A DNA stretch of 64,000 nt from Takifugu bimaculatus (lineage: Eukaryota > Chordata > Actinopteri > Tetraodontiformes > Tetraodontidae), in NCBI GenBank assembly GCA_004026145.2, contig CP034990.1, forward strand, positions 2,856,827-2,920,826, written 5' to 3'. The translations under genes were made by a program, and so were the position numbers. Of this stretch, positions 1-9,011 are shown piece by piece. Within the stretch, counting starts at the first letter, position 1. Each line of letters opens with the position of its first letter. Below the pieces are notes generated by a model. That model was not told the DNA's origin and searched no databases. It was given only the letters and a program-made list of their open reading frames with translations.

Positions 1-660
1 CAATTGTCTGTATTATACATTACTATTTTACATCATGCCTTCAGAATCTTCAGGGTTTAGTATTTACTGTCTCTGTGACATGGAGCATTGGAATATTTCA
101 GCTGCAGCCAGCAAAAACCCATCAGAATGACGGCTATCGGTGGGAACCACAGGTCATTTGACTTTAGTCAGTCTGTTCAGTGTTATAGGATTTATTGCAA
201 TCTAATAAAAACTATGAATAAATGTGGGAAATAGGAAATAAAAAGAAGCAAAATGACCAAGTACAACTCCCATAAATAGTGTAAACTTAAAGATGTCAAG
301 AATGGAATATCAGCTTAAATGGAATCAAACATAAAGTGAAAAGGCCTCCTTTAAGTTTACTGCAAAAAAACCCCACAAAATCAAGAGCGACACGCGCCAA
401 AAACGTCTCATTCTCTCTTCTGTCTCCACTCATTCTTTTATATTCTCTTAAGATAATGGGGACGCGGTCGTGTGATAACAAAACAAGCTAATTGGGGACT
501 ATATTTTTGTTGCAAGAACTTTGGCTCTTCAGAAGTTTCTATGTTGGCTTCCACAGATTGTGCATCCACTAGAAACTCAGTGTTTTTGAGGAACTACCAG
601 GAGTGGCTGGAGTGGAGGCCAATGACGCTATAGCTACATATAGGTACATATAGATCACCG
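1..660. other. AT-rich unique DNA, no gene seen
   Basis: This stretch holds only short open frames without recognisable protein similarity. No splice-site and reading-frame combination suggests an exon. If the hAT element to the right (terminus at 3443) was once complete, its other end should lie in or beyond this stretch, but I see no matching terminus or copy of the 8-bp word CTTTAGCA here. Confidence 0.5.
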
Positions 661-661
661 T

Positions 662-900
662 TATCCTCAACCCAAAAGACCGCCAGTTGGCGCAGCAATA
701 CTAAAGATAGGAGGTTGTTGTTGTTGCGCAGACGCGGAGTGATATCACGCACAAACGTGCCCTATGTTCTATATCCTGTATGTTTGCGACCAAAGGGCGC
801 ACCGTATTAAAAGGTGCAGCCTCAGTTACGGGTGCTATTTCTGTATTTAACACATACATCAGGCACTCCGGATTATAGGGCGCGGGCATGGTAAAACATA
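662..900 (-). mobile_element. Probable MITE-like DNA transposon relic
   Basis: Read on the minus strand, the segment contains the phrase GCGCCCTATAATCCGGAGTG, followed by degenerate echoes of it (GCACCTTTTAATACGGTGCG and a CCCTTTGGTCGCAAA stretch). Serial GCGCC-TTATAATCCGG-type words are typical of an abundant class of non-autonomous DNA transposons in fish genomes. I recognise the style, not a named family. I did not find terminal inverted repeats or a target duplication, so the borders are approximate. A 62-codon open frame here (701-889, minus) is a by-product of the repeat, not a gene. Confidence 0.4.
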
Positions 901-922
901 GCGCTACGTTAGCTTACATGCA

Positions 923-1452
923 TGCCCGTCTGTAGTGGGCCGCTCACAGCGGGAGCCCCGTCTGTAGTGGCCCGCTCACAGCGGGAGCCCCGTCTGTAGT
1001 GGGCCGCTCACAGCGGGAGCCCCGTCTGTGGTCGGCCGCTCACAGCGGGAGCCCCGTCTGTGGTGGGCCGCTCACAGCGGGAGCCCCGTCTGTAGTCGGC
1101 CGCTTATAGCGGGAGCCCCGTCTGTAGTGGGCCGCTCATAACGGGAGCCCCGTCTGTAGTCGGCCGCTCATAGCGGGAGCCCCGTCTGTAGTCGGCCGCT
1201 TATAGCGGGAGCCCCGTCTGTAGTGGGCCGCTCACAGCGGGAGCCCCGTCTGTAGTCGGCTGCTCACAGCGGGAGCCCCGTCTGTAGTGGGCCGCTCACA
1301 GCGGGAGCCCCGTCTGTAGTCGGCTGCTCACAGCGGGAGCCCCGTCTGTAGTGGGCCGCTCACAGCGGGAGCCCCGTCTGTAGTCGGCTGCTCACAGCGG
1401 GAGCCCCGTCTGTCGTGGGCCGCTCATAGCGGGAGCCCCGTCTGTAGTCACT
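923..1452. repeat. 32-bp minisatellite, about 16 copies, derived from hAT transposase codons
   Basis: Unit (plus strand): CCCGTCTGTAGT, then GGGCCGCTCACA, then GCGGGAGC. Copies are very similar and differ at a few positions (GGGCC/TCGGCC, CACAGC/TATAGC). Read on the minus strand, one unit encodes T-T-D-G-A-P-A-V/M-S-G. This continues the transposase frame of the DNA to its right, where VSVTTDGAPAMSG can be read across 1425-1470. The array therefore arose by tandem amplification of a transposase coding segment. Because 32 is not a multiple of 3, each copy shifts frame and no long protein can be made. Confidence 0.9.
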
Positions 1453-1505
1453 GATACCAGCTTTTCCAGCGGCACTTTTTTCTCCACTCCAATACCGCGT
1501 TATAT
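1425..1505 (-). pseudogene. hAT transposase coding island between two minisatellites
   Basis: On the minus strand this short island reads VDIYNAV followed by a few codons, then after a frame change PLEKLVSVTTDGAPAMSG. In hAT transposases of the GTF2IRD2/ZBED-like (Charlie-type) group the corresponding region has the same order: a DIYNAV-like segment, then KLVSVTTDGAPAM, which carries one of the catalytic acidic residues (the D of TDGAPAM). It links the 22-bp array on its right to the 32-bp array on its left and shows that both sit inside one gene. At least one frameshift is present, so it is non-functional. Confidence 0.8.
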
Positions 1506-2448
1506 ATGTCAACTCCCCGCGTTATATGTGTCAACTCCCCTCGTTATATGTGTCAACTCCCCTCGTTATATGTGTCAACTCCCCTCGTTATGTGTCAACT
1601 CCCCGCGTTATATGTGTCAACTCCCCTCGTTACGTGTCAACTCCCCTCGTTATTTGTCAACTCCCCTCGTCATATGTGTCAACTCCCCTCGTTATATGTG
1701 TCAACTCCCCTCGTTATATGGGTCAACTCCCCTCGTTATGTGTCAACTCCCCTCGTTATGTGTCAACTCCCCTCGTTATATGTGTCAACTCCCCTCGTTA
1801 TATGTCAACTCCCCTTGTTATATGTGTCAATCCCCGTGTTATATATGTCAACTCCCCTCGTTATGTTTCAACTCCCCTCGTTATATGTGTCAACTCCCCT
1901 CGTTATATGTGTCAACTCCCTTCGTTATATATGTCAATTTCCCGCGTTATAGATGTCAACTCCCCTCGTTATATGTGTCAACTCCCCTCGTTATATGTGT
2001 CAACTCACCTCGTTATATGTGTCAACTCCCCTCGTTATATGTGTCAACTCCCCTCGTTATATGTGTCAACTCCCTTCGTTATATATGTCAATTTCCCGCG
2101 TTATAGATGTCAACTCCCCGCGTTATATGTGTCAACTCCCCTCGTTACGTGTCAACTCCCCTCGTTATTTGTCAACTCTCCTCGTTATATATGTCAACTC
2201 CCCTCGTTATATGTGTCAACTCCCCTCCTTATATATGTCAACTCCCCTCGTTATATGTGTCAACTCCCCTCGTTATATATGTCAACTCCTCTCGTTATAT
2301 ATGTCAACTCCCCTCGTTATATATGTCAACTCCCCTCGTTATATATGTCAACTCCCCTCGTTATATACGTCAACTCCCCTCGTTATAGATGTCAACTCCC
2401 CTCGTTATATGTGTCAACTCCCCTCGTTATATATGTCAACTCCTCTCG
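1495..2448. repeat. 22-bp (20/22) minisatellite, about 44 copies, derived from hAT transposase codons
   Basis: Unit (plus strand): GTTATATGTG plus TCAACTCCCCTC, with 20-bp variants lacking two bases (GTTATGTGTC, GTTACGTGTC, GTTATTTGTC). A block near 1920-1975 containing TCAATTTCCCGCGTTATAGA recurs near 2073-2125, so larger segments were also duplicated. On the minus strand the unit reads G-V-D-I-Y-N. The transposase coding DNA on both sides contains the same residues: TTTRGVDIYN on the right and GVDIYNAV on the left. Because 22 leaves a remainder of 1 on division by 3, all forward frames stay open for long distances; the resulting Leu-Pro-Ser-rich open frames are artefacts. Confidence 0.92.
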
Positions 2449-3103
2449 TAGTTGTCTTTAGGGGCAGTAGTGTGAGAAGTTCTTTTGTGGAGAAATCATC
2501 TAACACCTTCCTGATAAAGATCCTCAGCAGCGCCGTACTGCTGCTGTCCACCGACTCGTCACAGGAGGCTAAACCACCTGCACCTCGCCAGGTCACGGCC
2601 CAGCTGGTCGGCCAAGTTCCCGGACATCGCAGATACTCTTCTTACCATCGTAGCTGCCCCCAGTTGAACATCGGAGAGATTGGAGATCACGTCGGTTCCG
2701 TATTTCTCGTCTTCAAGTACAGTTTTGGCAATCAACATCATTGCTTCTTTAACTACCTCCCCGTCTGAAAATGTCTTCTTCTTTTTAATCAAGAATTGCG
2801 TAGCTCTAAATGAGGCTTCAGTTGCTTTTTGGGAGGCTTTAACTGGCCTTGTGAAAAAAGCTTGCTGTTTGCACAAAGCTGCCTTTAACTCTCGGGCTTT
2901 TCCTGCTGGCAGTGCCCTGCCCTGTGGATAGCTAGCATGGTAGCTTGTGACACGTTGTGAAATGTCTCTCCACATTGTGCCGCTTCGCCGTCGCCACAGT
3001 CGCCCTGCAAATAAGACAAACACATGCTCCTTTCACAGTGGTAAAAAACCTCGACCTCCCATTCGTGGTGAAAATGATGTGTCTTCTTTCTTTTTTCTGC
3101 CAT
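2414..3103 (-). pseudogene. hAT (Charlie/GTF2IRD2-like) transposase, N-terminal half, broken
   Basis: Transposase remnant. The best start is the ATG at 3101-3103 (MAEKRKK...), 340 bp inside the transposon terminus at 3443. What remains, in order: a BED-finger-like start (HEWEVEVFYHCERSMC), a frameshift, then a segment with RELKAALCKQQAFFTRPVKA, EASFRATQFLIKKKKTFSDG and STVxRR-like TMVRRVSAMS. A second frameshift near 2570-2590 leads into CDESVDSSSTALLRIFIRKV and LLTLLPLKTTTRGVDIYN. In this family the CDESxD acidic residue belongs to the catalytic DDE core. The reading then dissolves into the 22-bp array, and the C-terminal half is missing. At least two frameshifts make it dead. Family assignment is firm; the exact family name is not. 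Confidence 0.85.
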
Positions 3104-3443
3104 CTTTTTATGGGTCAGTCGTCTCCTCGTTTTGGCTGCGCCCGCTAGGCTGTTTGGTCGTAGCGGTCTGCGTAGATGGTACGTTTTGGTCATGCGCATC
3201 ATACTGACCTTTGAACTATACTAGGTCATAGTTGATTTATATTAAACATTTTTTACATTTTTTTGTAATATATTATTTCCAGTTTGTAAGTGTGATTTAA
3301 ACAAGAATAGCAAACAAAATAAATGAGATGCAGCTCATTGGTAAGTGGTGCTATTTGAGCTATTTTTAGAACAGGCCGGTGGGCGACTCATGTGGTTCTG
3401 AGGGGCGACCGGGTGCCCGCGGGCACCATGTTGGTGACCCCTG
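3104..3443 (-). mobile_element. hAT transposon 5' end with terminal repeat
   Basis: Read on the minus strand the element starts at 3443 with CAGGGGTCACCAACATGG, a typical CAG-initial hAT terminus. Next comes a perfect 16-bp palindrome, GGTGCCCGCGGGCACC (3412-3427), and an AT-rich leader up to the transposase start. hAT elements make 8-bp target duplications, so CTTTAGCA (3444-3451) is the expected duplicated flank. The partner copy at the other end was not found, which fits loss or replacement of that end. Confidence 0.75.
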
Positions 3444-3445
3444 CT

Positions 3446-3714
3446 TTAGCATGTGCTCTTCCACACCGTGTGAAAGCTTTAATGGCAGCGTCTATGGCTG
3501 TGGAAACAAGTGCTTCGATAGTGTTGTTTCATCCTTTAACGTTGACAGTACCACATGCAGTTGCAGACAAACATGACCTTCTTATCACCAGCTAGACATT
3601 TAGCATGCATGGCGACGCTCTTATCACAACCTCATTTAACAATAGAGATGCAGGACCTTGAATCTGTTGGATTGCAATACCTCTCGTGTGTCACTGCCAA
3701 TCCGCGTGTTCTTT
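3446..3714 (+). pseudogene. Endogenous retrovirus-type pol fragment, frameshifted
   Basis: Two successive frames carry pol-like sequence of the region after the reverse-transcriptase core (thumb/connection towards RNase H). The first frame (about 3446-3563) includes VKALMAASMAVE and LTVPHAVA. The second, after a +1 change near 3564, includes LSPARHLAC and LLSQPHLTIE. The order and spacing match retroviral pol of vertebrate endogenous retroviruses. A stop closes the first frame at about 3591. Similarity fades after 3660. The hAT terminus lies exactly at its left edge, so the transposon jumped into this older relic. It cannot encode a working protein. Confidence 0.65.
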
Positions 3715-3719
3715 AAATG

Positions 3720-4268
3720 AAGACTTCAAGTAAACAAATGCCAATTTCAAAATGTATTTACAATAAAATTATTTCAAGATACAAATATTACAGAGCTCTG
3801 GGCCAGTTCATAACCCTACAAACAACAGAGTCAATTGTCAGGGCATGAAGTCTGACCCCCTAACTATCCCTTGGCCCAGTCTTTTATAGAACAATATATG
3901 TAAATTATTGATGCTAATTCAGTCCAATCCAGTCCTTCTTCTTGGGTGACCTCATCCTCTTCTTCCAGCCTCCTTTGGTGTTGGTACGGTCCTTCTTCTC
4001 CATTTTCTTCCCAGATAGCCAGGTCAGAGGTCATTCCTGCCGAGGAACTTATCCACACCAGTAAACTATTCTGTCACGTTTTACGATGGGGGTCTACCAC
4101 TTTCCGTCTGACTGTCTCCAACTGTCTAAGCAGTATTCATGTCAAGGAAGGGTCAACTGACTGCTTATCTTTATTCCACTTACTAAACCTTCTACTATTA
4201 CTAACTTCTAAAGTGCTTATAACAGAAAACAGAAACAAACACAAACAAAATAAAGACAATTCTCTTCA
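3720..4268 (-). mobile_element. Possible LTR-like relic (weak)
   Basis: On the minus strand there is a TATA-like CTATAAAAGA word near 3885-3894, followed by a leader and an AT-rich end, which vaguely resembles the promoter-R part of an LTR. I see no clear TG...CA borders or duplicated flanks. The orientation is opposite to the neighbouring pol fragment, so a direct link is not supported. A 64-codon acidic open frame (3864-4058, minus) has no recognised homology. Plain unique DNA is the alternative. Confidence 0.2.
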
Positions 4269-4269
4269 A

Positions 4270-5054
4270 GTTAGAGACGGTAGTTATAGACGGTAGTTAG
4301 AGACAGTAGCAGTGAGACTGGAGTTGGAGATGGTAGTTAGAGATGGTAGTTAGAGACGGTAGTTAGAGACAGTAGCAGTGAGACTGGAGTTGGATATGGT
4401 AGTTAGAGATGGTAGTTAGAGACGGTAGTTAGAGACAGTAGTTAGAGACGGTAGCAGTGTGGCTGGAGTTAGAGACAGTAGTTAGAGTCGGTAGTTAGAG
4501 ACGGCAGCAGTGAGACTGGAGTTGGAGATGGTAGTTAGAGACGATAGCAGTGAGACTGGAGTTGGAGACGGTAGTTGGAGACAGTAGCAGTGTGGCTGGA
4601 GTTGGTGATGGTAGTTAAAGATGGTAACAGTTTGGCTGGAGTTGGAGATGGTAGTTAGAGACAGTAGTTAGAGACGGCAGCAGTGAGACTGGAGTTAGAG
4701 ACACTAGTTAGAGACGGTAGTTAGAGATGGTAGCAGTGAGACTGGAGTTAGAGATGGTAGCAGTGAGACTGGAGTTGGAGACAGTAGTTAGAGACAGTAG
4801 TTAGAGATGGTAGCAGTGAGACTGGAGTTGGAGACAGTAGTTAGAGACGGTAGTTAGAGACAGTAGCAGTGAGACTGGAGTTGGAGATGGTAGTTAGAGA
4901 CAGTAGCAGTGAGACAGTAGTTAGAGACAGTTGCAGTGAGACAGTAGTTAGAGACGGTAGCAGTGAGACAGTAGTTAGAGACGGTAGCAGTGAGACTGGA
5001 GTTGGAGATGGTAGTTAGAGACGGTAGCAGTGAGACTGGAGTTGGAGATGGTAG
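4270..5054. repeat. Minisatellite of 13-bp-based units, left part
   Basis: Built from GGTAGTTAGAGAC (13 bp) mixed with GTAGCAGTGAGACT and GGAGTTGGAGAT segments that form longer higher-order units. Bases at fixed positions vary (A/G, GAGAC/GAGAT), so copies have diverged. The same array resumes at 5827 after a retroelement insertion. Confidence 0.92.
5050..5054. repeat. Target-site duplication GGTAG, left copy
   Basis: The five bases GGTAG immediately before the LTR start (TGTTGG...) recur immediately after its end (...GTAACA) at 5827-5831. Five-base duplications are typical of Ty3/Gypsy and retroviral integration. Because the host DNA is itself a GGTAG-containing repeat, a chance match is easier than in unique DNA. 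Confidence 0.7.
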
Positions 5055-5160
5055 TGTTGGGGTTTCTGGGTTGTGTCTGTCTTTGGCCTGCAGGGGGTGG
5101 TGCTGGGCACAATTGGGTGCAGTTGGCACTGCAGGCAGGCGCACCTTACATCTTGCTGCC

Positions 5161-5168
5161 TATTTAAG
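5161..5168 (+). promoter_or_regulatory. TATA-like box of the solo LTR
   Basis: TATTTAAG, about 107 bp inside the LTR on the same strand as the polyadenylation signal, as expected for a U3/R boundary promoter. Activity is unknown. Confidence 0.45.
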
Positions 5169-5753
5169 CAGGTTGTGCCTGCCCGTCAGTGCCGGGGTGT
5201 CTGTCCACATTCCTGAGTGTGTCTGTTCGTGTGGGGAGTGCGTTTGTTCGTCTAGTGTGGGTGCTTGTTCGGGTTCCTTGGTGTTGGTAGGGTGTCTGTT
5301 CGTGGTGAAGCTGTTTGGTCGCTTCCCCTGTCGTATGTTGGTGCTATGAGTTTCCTGGAGGGTCGCTCCTATTCCTGTGTTCCTGTTGCCCTGGAGGGCC
5401 GCTCCTGTCCCCGAGCTTCCGGTTTTCCTGGAGGGCCGCTCCTGTTCCTGTTCCGTGTCTCCTGGAGGACCGCTCCCGCCCCACTTGCAGTCTAGGAGGG
5501 CTGCCTCTGCCCTCAGTGTCTCGGGGCACGTTTGTGTGGTGAGCGTGTCGCGCCGGACTCCCGAGTCCTCGCTGGTCCAGGAGGACTGCAGCGTGTTGAG
5601 GACTCACCGGTGTTCCGAGTTCCCAGCAGTCCAGGGGGACTGCGTCTGGTGTGGGGACTCGCCAATGGACCTGGGACGGGCAGACGCTGCCTCCCGATCC
5701 CCCTGCGGTCCAGGAAGACTGTTTGTTGTCAATGTGTGCTCCCCTTCCCTATA

Positions 5754-5759
5754 AATAAA
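5754..5759 (+). terminator. Polyadenylation signal of the solo LTR
   Basis: AATAAA within CTATAAATAAAGCC, 67 bp before the LTR end, followed by a GT-rich stretch (CTGTGTCCTGG). This is the usual arrangement for the R/U5 part of an LTR. Confidence 0.6.
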
Positions 5760-5826
5760 GCCTTTGACCTCTCCACCACTGTGTCCTGGCCTGCGTTCGG
5801 GTCCGCTACCACCACGTATCGTAACA

Positions 5827-6698
5827 GGTAGGTAGAGACAGTAGCAGTGAGACAGTAGTTAGAGACAGTAGTTAGAGACGGTAGAAGTGAGAGAGTAGTT
5901 AGATACATTAGTTAGAGACGGTAGAAGTGAGAGAGTAGTTAGAGACAGTAGTTAGAGACGGTAGCAGTGAGACAGTAGTTAGATACATTAGTTAGAGACG
6001 GTAGAAGTGAGAGAGTAGTTAGAGACAGTAGTTAGAGACGGTAGCAGTGAGACTGGAGTTAGAGACGGTAGCAGTGAGACAGTAGTTAAAGACAGTAGTT
6101 AGAGACGGTAGCAGTGAGACAGTAGTTAGAGACGGTAGCAGTGAGAAAGTAGTTAAAGACAGTAGTTAGAGACGGTAGCAGTGAGACAGTAGTTAGAGAC
6201 AGTAGCAGTGAAACTGGAGTTAGAGACGGTAGCAGTGAGACTGGAGTTAGAGACGGTAGTTAGAGACGGTAGCAGTGAGATAGTAGTTAGAGACGGTAGC
6301 AGTGAGAGAGTAGTTAGAGATGGTAGCAGTGAGTCTGGAGTTAGAGACGGTAGTTAGAGACGGTAGCAGTGAGACTGGAGTTAGAGACGGTAGTTAGAGA
6401 CGGTAGCAGTGAGACTGGAGTTAAAGGCAGTAGTTAGAGACGGTAGCAGTGAGACTGGAGTTAGAGACGGTAGCAGTGAGACTGGAGTTAGAGACAGTAG
6501 TTAGGGACGGTAGCAGTGAGACAGTAGTTAGAGACGGTAGCAGTGAGACAGTAGTTAAAGACAGTAGTTAGAGACGGTAGCAGTGAGACAGTAGTTAGAG
6601 ACGGTAGCAGTGAGACAGTAGCTAGAGACGGTAGCAGTGAGACAGTAGTTAGAGACGGTAGCAGTGAGACAGTAGCTAGAGACGGTAGCAGTGAGACA
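5827..6698. repeat. Minisatellite of 13-bp-based units, right part
   Basis: Continues the 4270-5054 array with the same GGTAGTTAGAGAC and GTAGCAGTGAGAC modules. The right part is more regular: from about 6030 onwards the pair 'GTAGTTAGAGACG + GTAGCAGTGAGAC' alternates with few changes, which suggests more recent homogenisation than on the left side. Confidence 0.92.
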
Positions 6699-6699
6699 G

Positions 6700-8605
6700 C
6701 AAGAAGCGTGTGGAGCTTTAGCTCCATCCTCCAGTTACCAGGAGATCCAAGTGATCTAGAGATCTCTGTGAGTTGCATTTCTTGCAGAATCTCCATGAAT
6801 ATTCTGGAAAAGTGTGACATCTAGCAAAGATAAAAGTTTTAAGAGGACAAGTGATCGTGGTGACCTCTGACCTACAGAGGATAACTGAGTTGCTTGTTAG
6901 TTCATTTATTCATAAATATGTTTGCTCGGTTTGAAACTGATTTGAATCATTTATTCTCTCTATCAATAATCAATCTGTCGGAAACTTAATGCAAGTTTAA
7001 TGCACCTATTTAAATGTGGTGCTATACCACAACTGTCCACAGGGCGGCGCTGATCCTGGTGCAGTCAGTGTCTTCTCAAAATATACCAAAGGACACAAGT
7101 TGTGAGTGCGTGTGTGTGAGTGTGTGTTTGATGGTTCTTTGCTCAGTATAATATAAAGATTCTGGAAATCAGTTTTAAATATTAAAACCACAACTTTGTT
7201 GATTCAAATCTGTGCAAAACTTGATATGATCCTGCAGCAAACGTCCAGTTTGTGTGAAGTGGTCACTTTATTTCTAACATGTTCTCTGGGGTCGTGAGCA
7301 GAGTCAGAACCAGGACAGACCTCCCTCAGGTGTTTGATAGCACCACATGTAAACTTGATGCTCCAGTGTGCTCCAGCTCCCACTTTGATGTCAACAGCTG
7401 ACTTAGTTTCTCCCCTCTGACTCTTAAATCTTTCATTGACTAAGTCACAACCGTATGATATTGATATGTAACACATTCTTTGATTAATGATTCTTTCAGA
7501 ACTAACTGATAAGTTAACCGTGATAAAATACTTAAAATATTGAGGTCCAACATGAAACAAGAGTCCGTTTATCAGCCGCGCGTGTGGCTCCATCTGTAGA
7601 ACTAAGGCCAAAAAGTTTAATCTTGGCTTCATCAGACGGCAGAATATTGCTTCTCTGAGTCCGAGAGTCGTTTATGTCCTTTTTGTAACCTCTAGTCAGT
7701 CTTTTACATGTTACTGAATGTGGAGAGGCTTCTCTCTGGCCTTTCATAAAGCCCTGAGTGGTGATGTACCACAGTGACCATTAGCCCCCAGCTGCACACA
7801 CCGGAGCCCGAGATCTCAGCCAGACGACTGGGTTCTTGGTCACGTCTCTTATCGGTCAGCCAGCTCTGGTTCTCCCAAACCTTTGTCATTCCAGAACGAT
7901 TTAGATTTATTGTTTTTGTTTCCCCAGATCTTTGTCTCATACAATCCCTGAGCCATTGAAGGCTGCTCATGGTTTGGCTTTTAGTCTGACTCTGTCTTAC
8001 TTCGAGACCTCACAGGTGGTGTAAATGTGTTAAATAAATGTTTTCAGGGGACAAGGAGCTGCTCTTCACCGGCCTCCGACCATCCCTCTCATACCTGAAC
8101 ACCCCAGGAGCTGCTTTCACACTGTATTTGTTGGCTGGGCCACTTGTATGTGAAAAAAAAGACCCCATTATTATTACTGCCCACTCTTTGATCAATATGA
8201 GACGTTTTGTCCAACTTTTATAAAAATGTCCCAGTTTCAGCATGAATTAACAGGTTTATAGGACAACATTGAACCTTATGTTGTGGAAGAATAGCAGGTC
8301 CTTTGTGATTTCTGTTTGAAGGTTTTAATGTGTGAATGGTGTCGAAGCTCCTCAGAGTCAGTGTCCTCTTCCTCAGCAGGGGGACAACCTCGGGGGCAGA
8401 ACACTGCGAGGTTGCTCCTACTTCCACCAAAGAATTAACCACAGCGGGATGATGATGATGAGAATAGCTGCTCTCTGTACAACCCATGGAGGTCACACTC
8501 ACCTGACAGACGTCTGTGACAATAGACCTGCCGGGAGGAGGAAGGACCTGTAATTCTGAAGGAACATGCGTTCAACTTTAATACCACAGGTCAGATTTAA
8601 CATCA
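6700..8605. other. Unique DNA, no gene seen
   Basis: No open frame here has recognisable homology, and none has a convincing splice context. A short imperfect GTGTGAG tract lies near 7105-7130. The segment could hold decayed repeats that I do not recognise. Confidence 0.4.
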
Positions 8606-8611
8606 ACTAAG

Positions 8612-8935
8612 TTGATGGAGCTGGAGTCAGGAGGAGTGGACTGGAGCTGGAGTCAGGAGGAGTGGACTGGAGCTGGAGTCATGAGGAGTGGACTGGAGCT
8701 GGAGTCAGGAGGAGTCAGGAGGAGTGGAGCTGGAGTCAGGAGGAGTGGACTGGAGCTGGAGTCATGAGGAGTGGACTGGAGCTGGAGTCAGGAGGAGTCA
8801 GGAGGAGTGGAGCTGGAGTCAGGAGGAGTGGTGGAGCTGGAGTCATGGAGGAGTGGACTGGAGCTGGAGTCAGGAGGAGTGGAGCTGGAGTCATGAGGAG
8901 TGGAGCTGGAGTCAGGAGTGGAGTCAGGAGTGGAG
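8612..8935. repeat. 26-bp minisatellite
   Basis: Unit: GGAGCTGGAGTC + AGGAGGAGTGGACT, with shorter 12- and 17-bp internal variants and AGGAGGAG/ATGAGGAG exchange. About 12-14 units. Strong purine bias on the plus strand. The Trp-Ser-Trp-rich open frames inside it are repeat artefacts. Confidence 0.9.
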
Positions 8936-9011
8936 TGGCTTCGGTCCTCAGAAGAGGTTTGTACCTGCACTCCCTCAATGTTGGAGCCTTATTTAGAGTC
9001 AAGATGTTCAA

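Larger units (their letters stand above)
5055..5826 (+). mobile_element. Solo LTR (772 bp) of an LTR retrotransposon
   Basis: The segment begins TGTTGGGG and ends CGTAACA, the TG...CA signature of LTRs, with GGTAG on both sides. It contains a TATA-like TATTTAAG (5161-5168), GC-rich internal near-repeats of CTGGAGGGCCGCTCC (about 5355-5480), and a polyadenylation signal AATAAA (5754-5759) followed by a GT-rich stretch. No gag/pol or second LTR is next to it. The simplest history is insertion of a full element into the minisatellite and later recombination between its LTRs. The short open frames inside (for example 5377-5754) are not genes. The family is not identified; the 5-bp duplication suggests Ty3/Gypsy or an endogenous retrovirus. 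Confidence 0.8.

Noticed and set aside
923..1452. CRISPR-like array of 32-bp repeats
   Set aside because: Units are joined directly without unique spacers, the genome is a vertebrate one, and the unit encodes a transposase motif.
1506..2768. Long plus-strand open frames (up to 311 codons) rich in Cys-Gln-Leu-Pro-Ser
   Set aside because: They are produced by the stop-free 22-bp minisatellite in three frames. The true coding history is on the minus strand (transposase).
5265..5831. Proteins from overlapping open frames in 5.3-5.8 kb
   Set aside because: The region is an LTR with GC-rich internal near-repeats; frames are open on both strands and show no domain.
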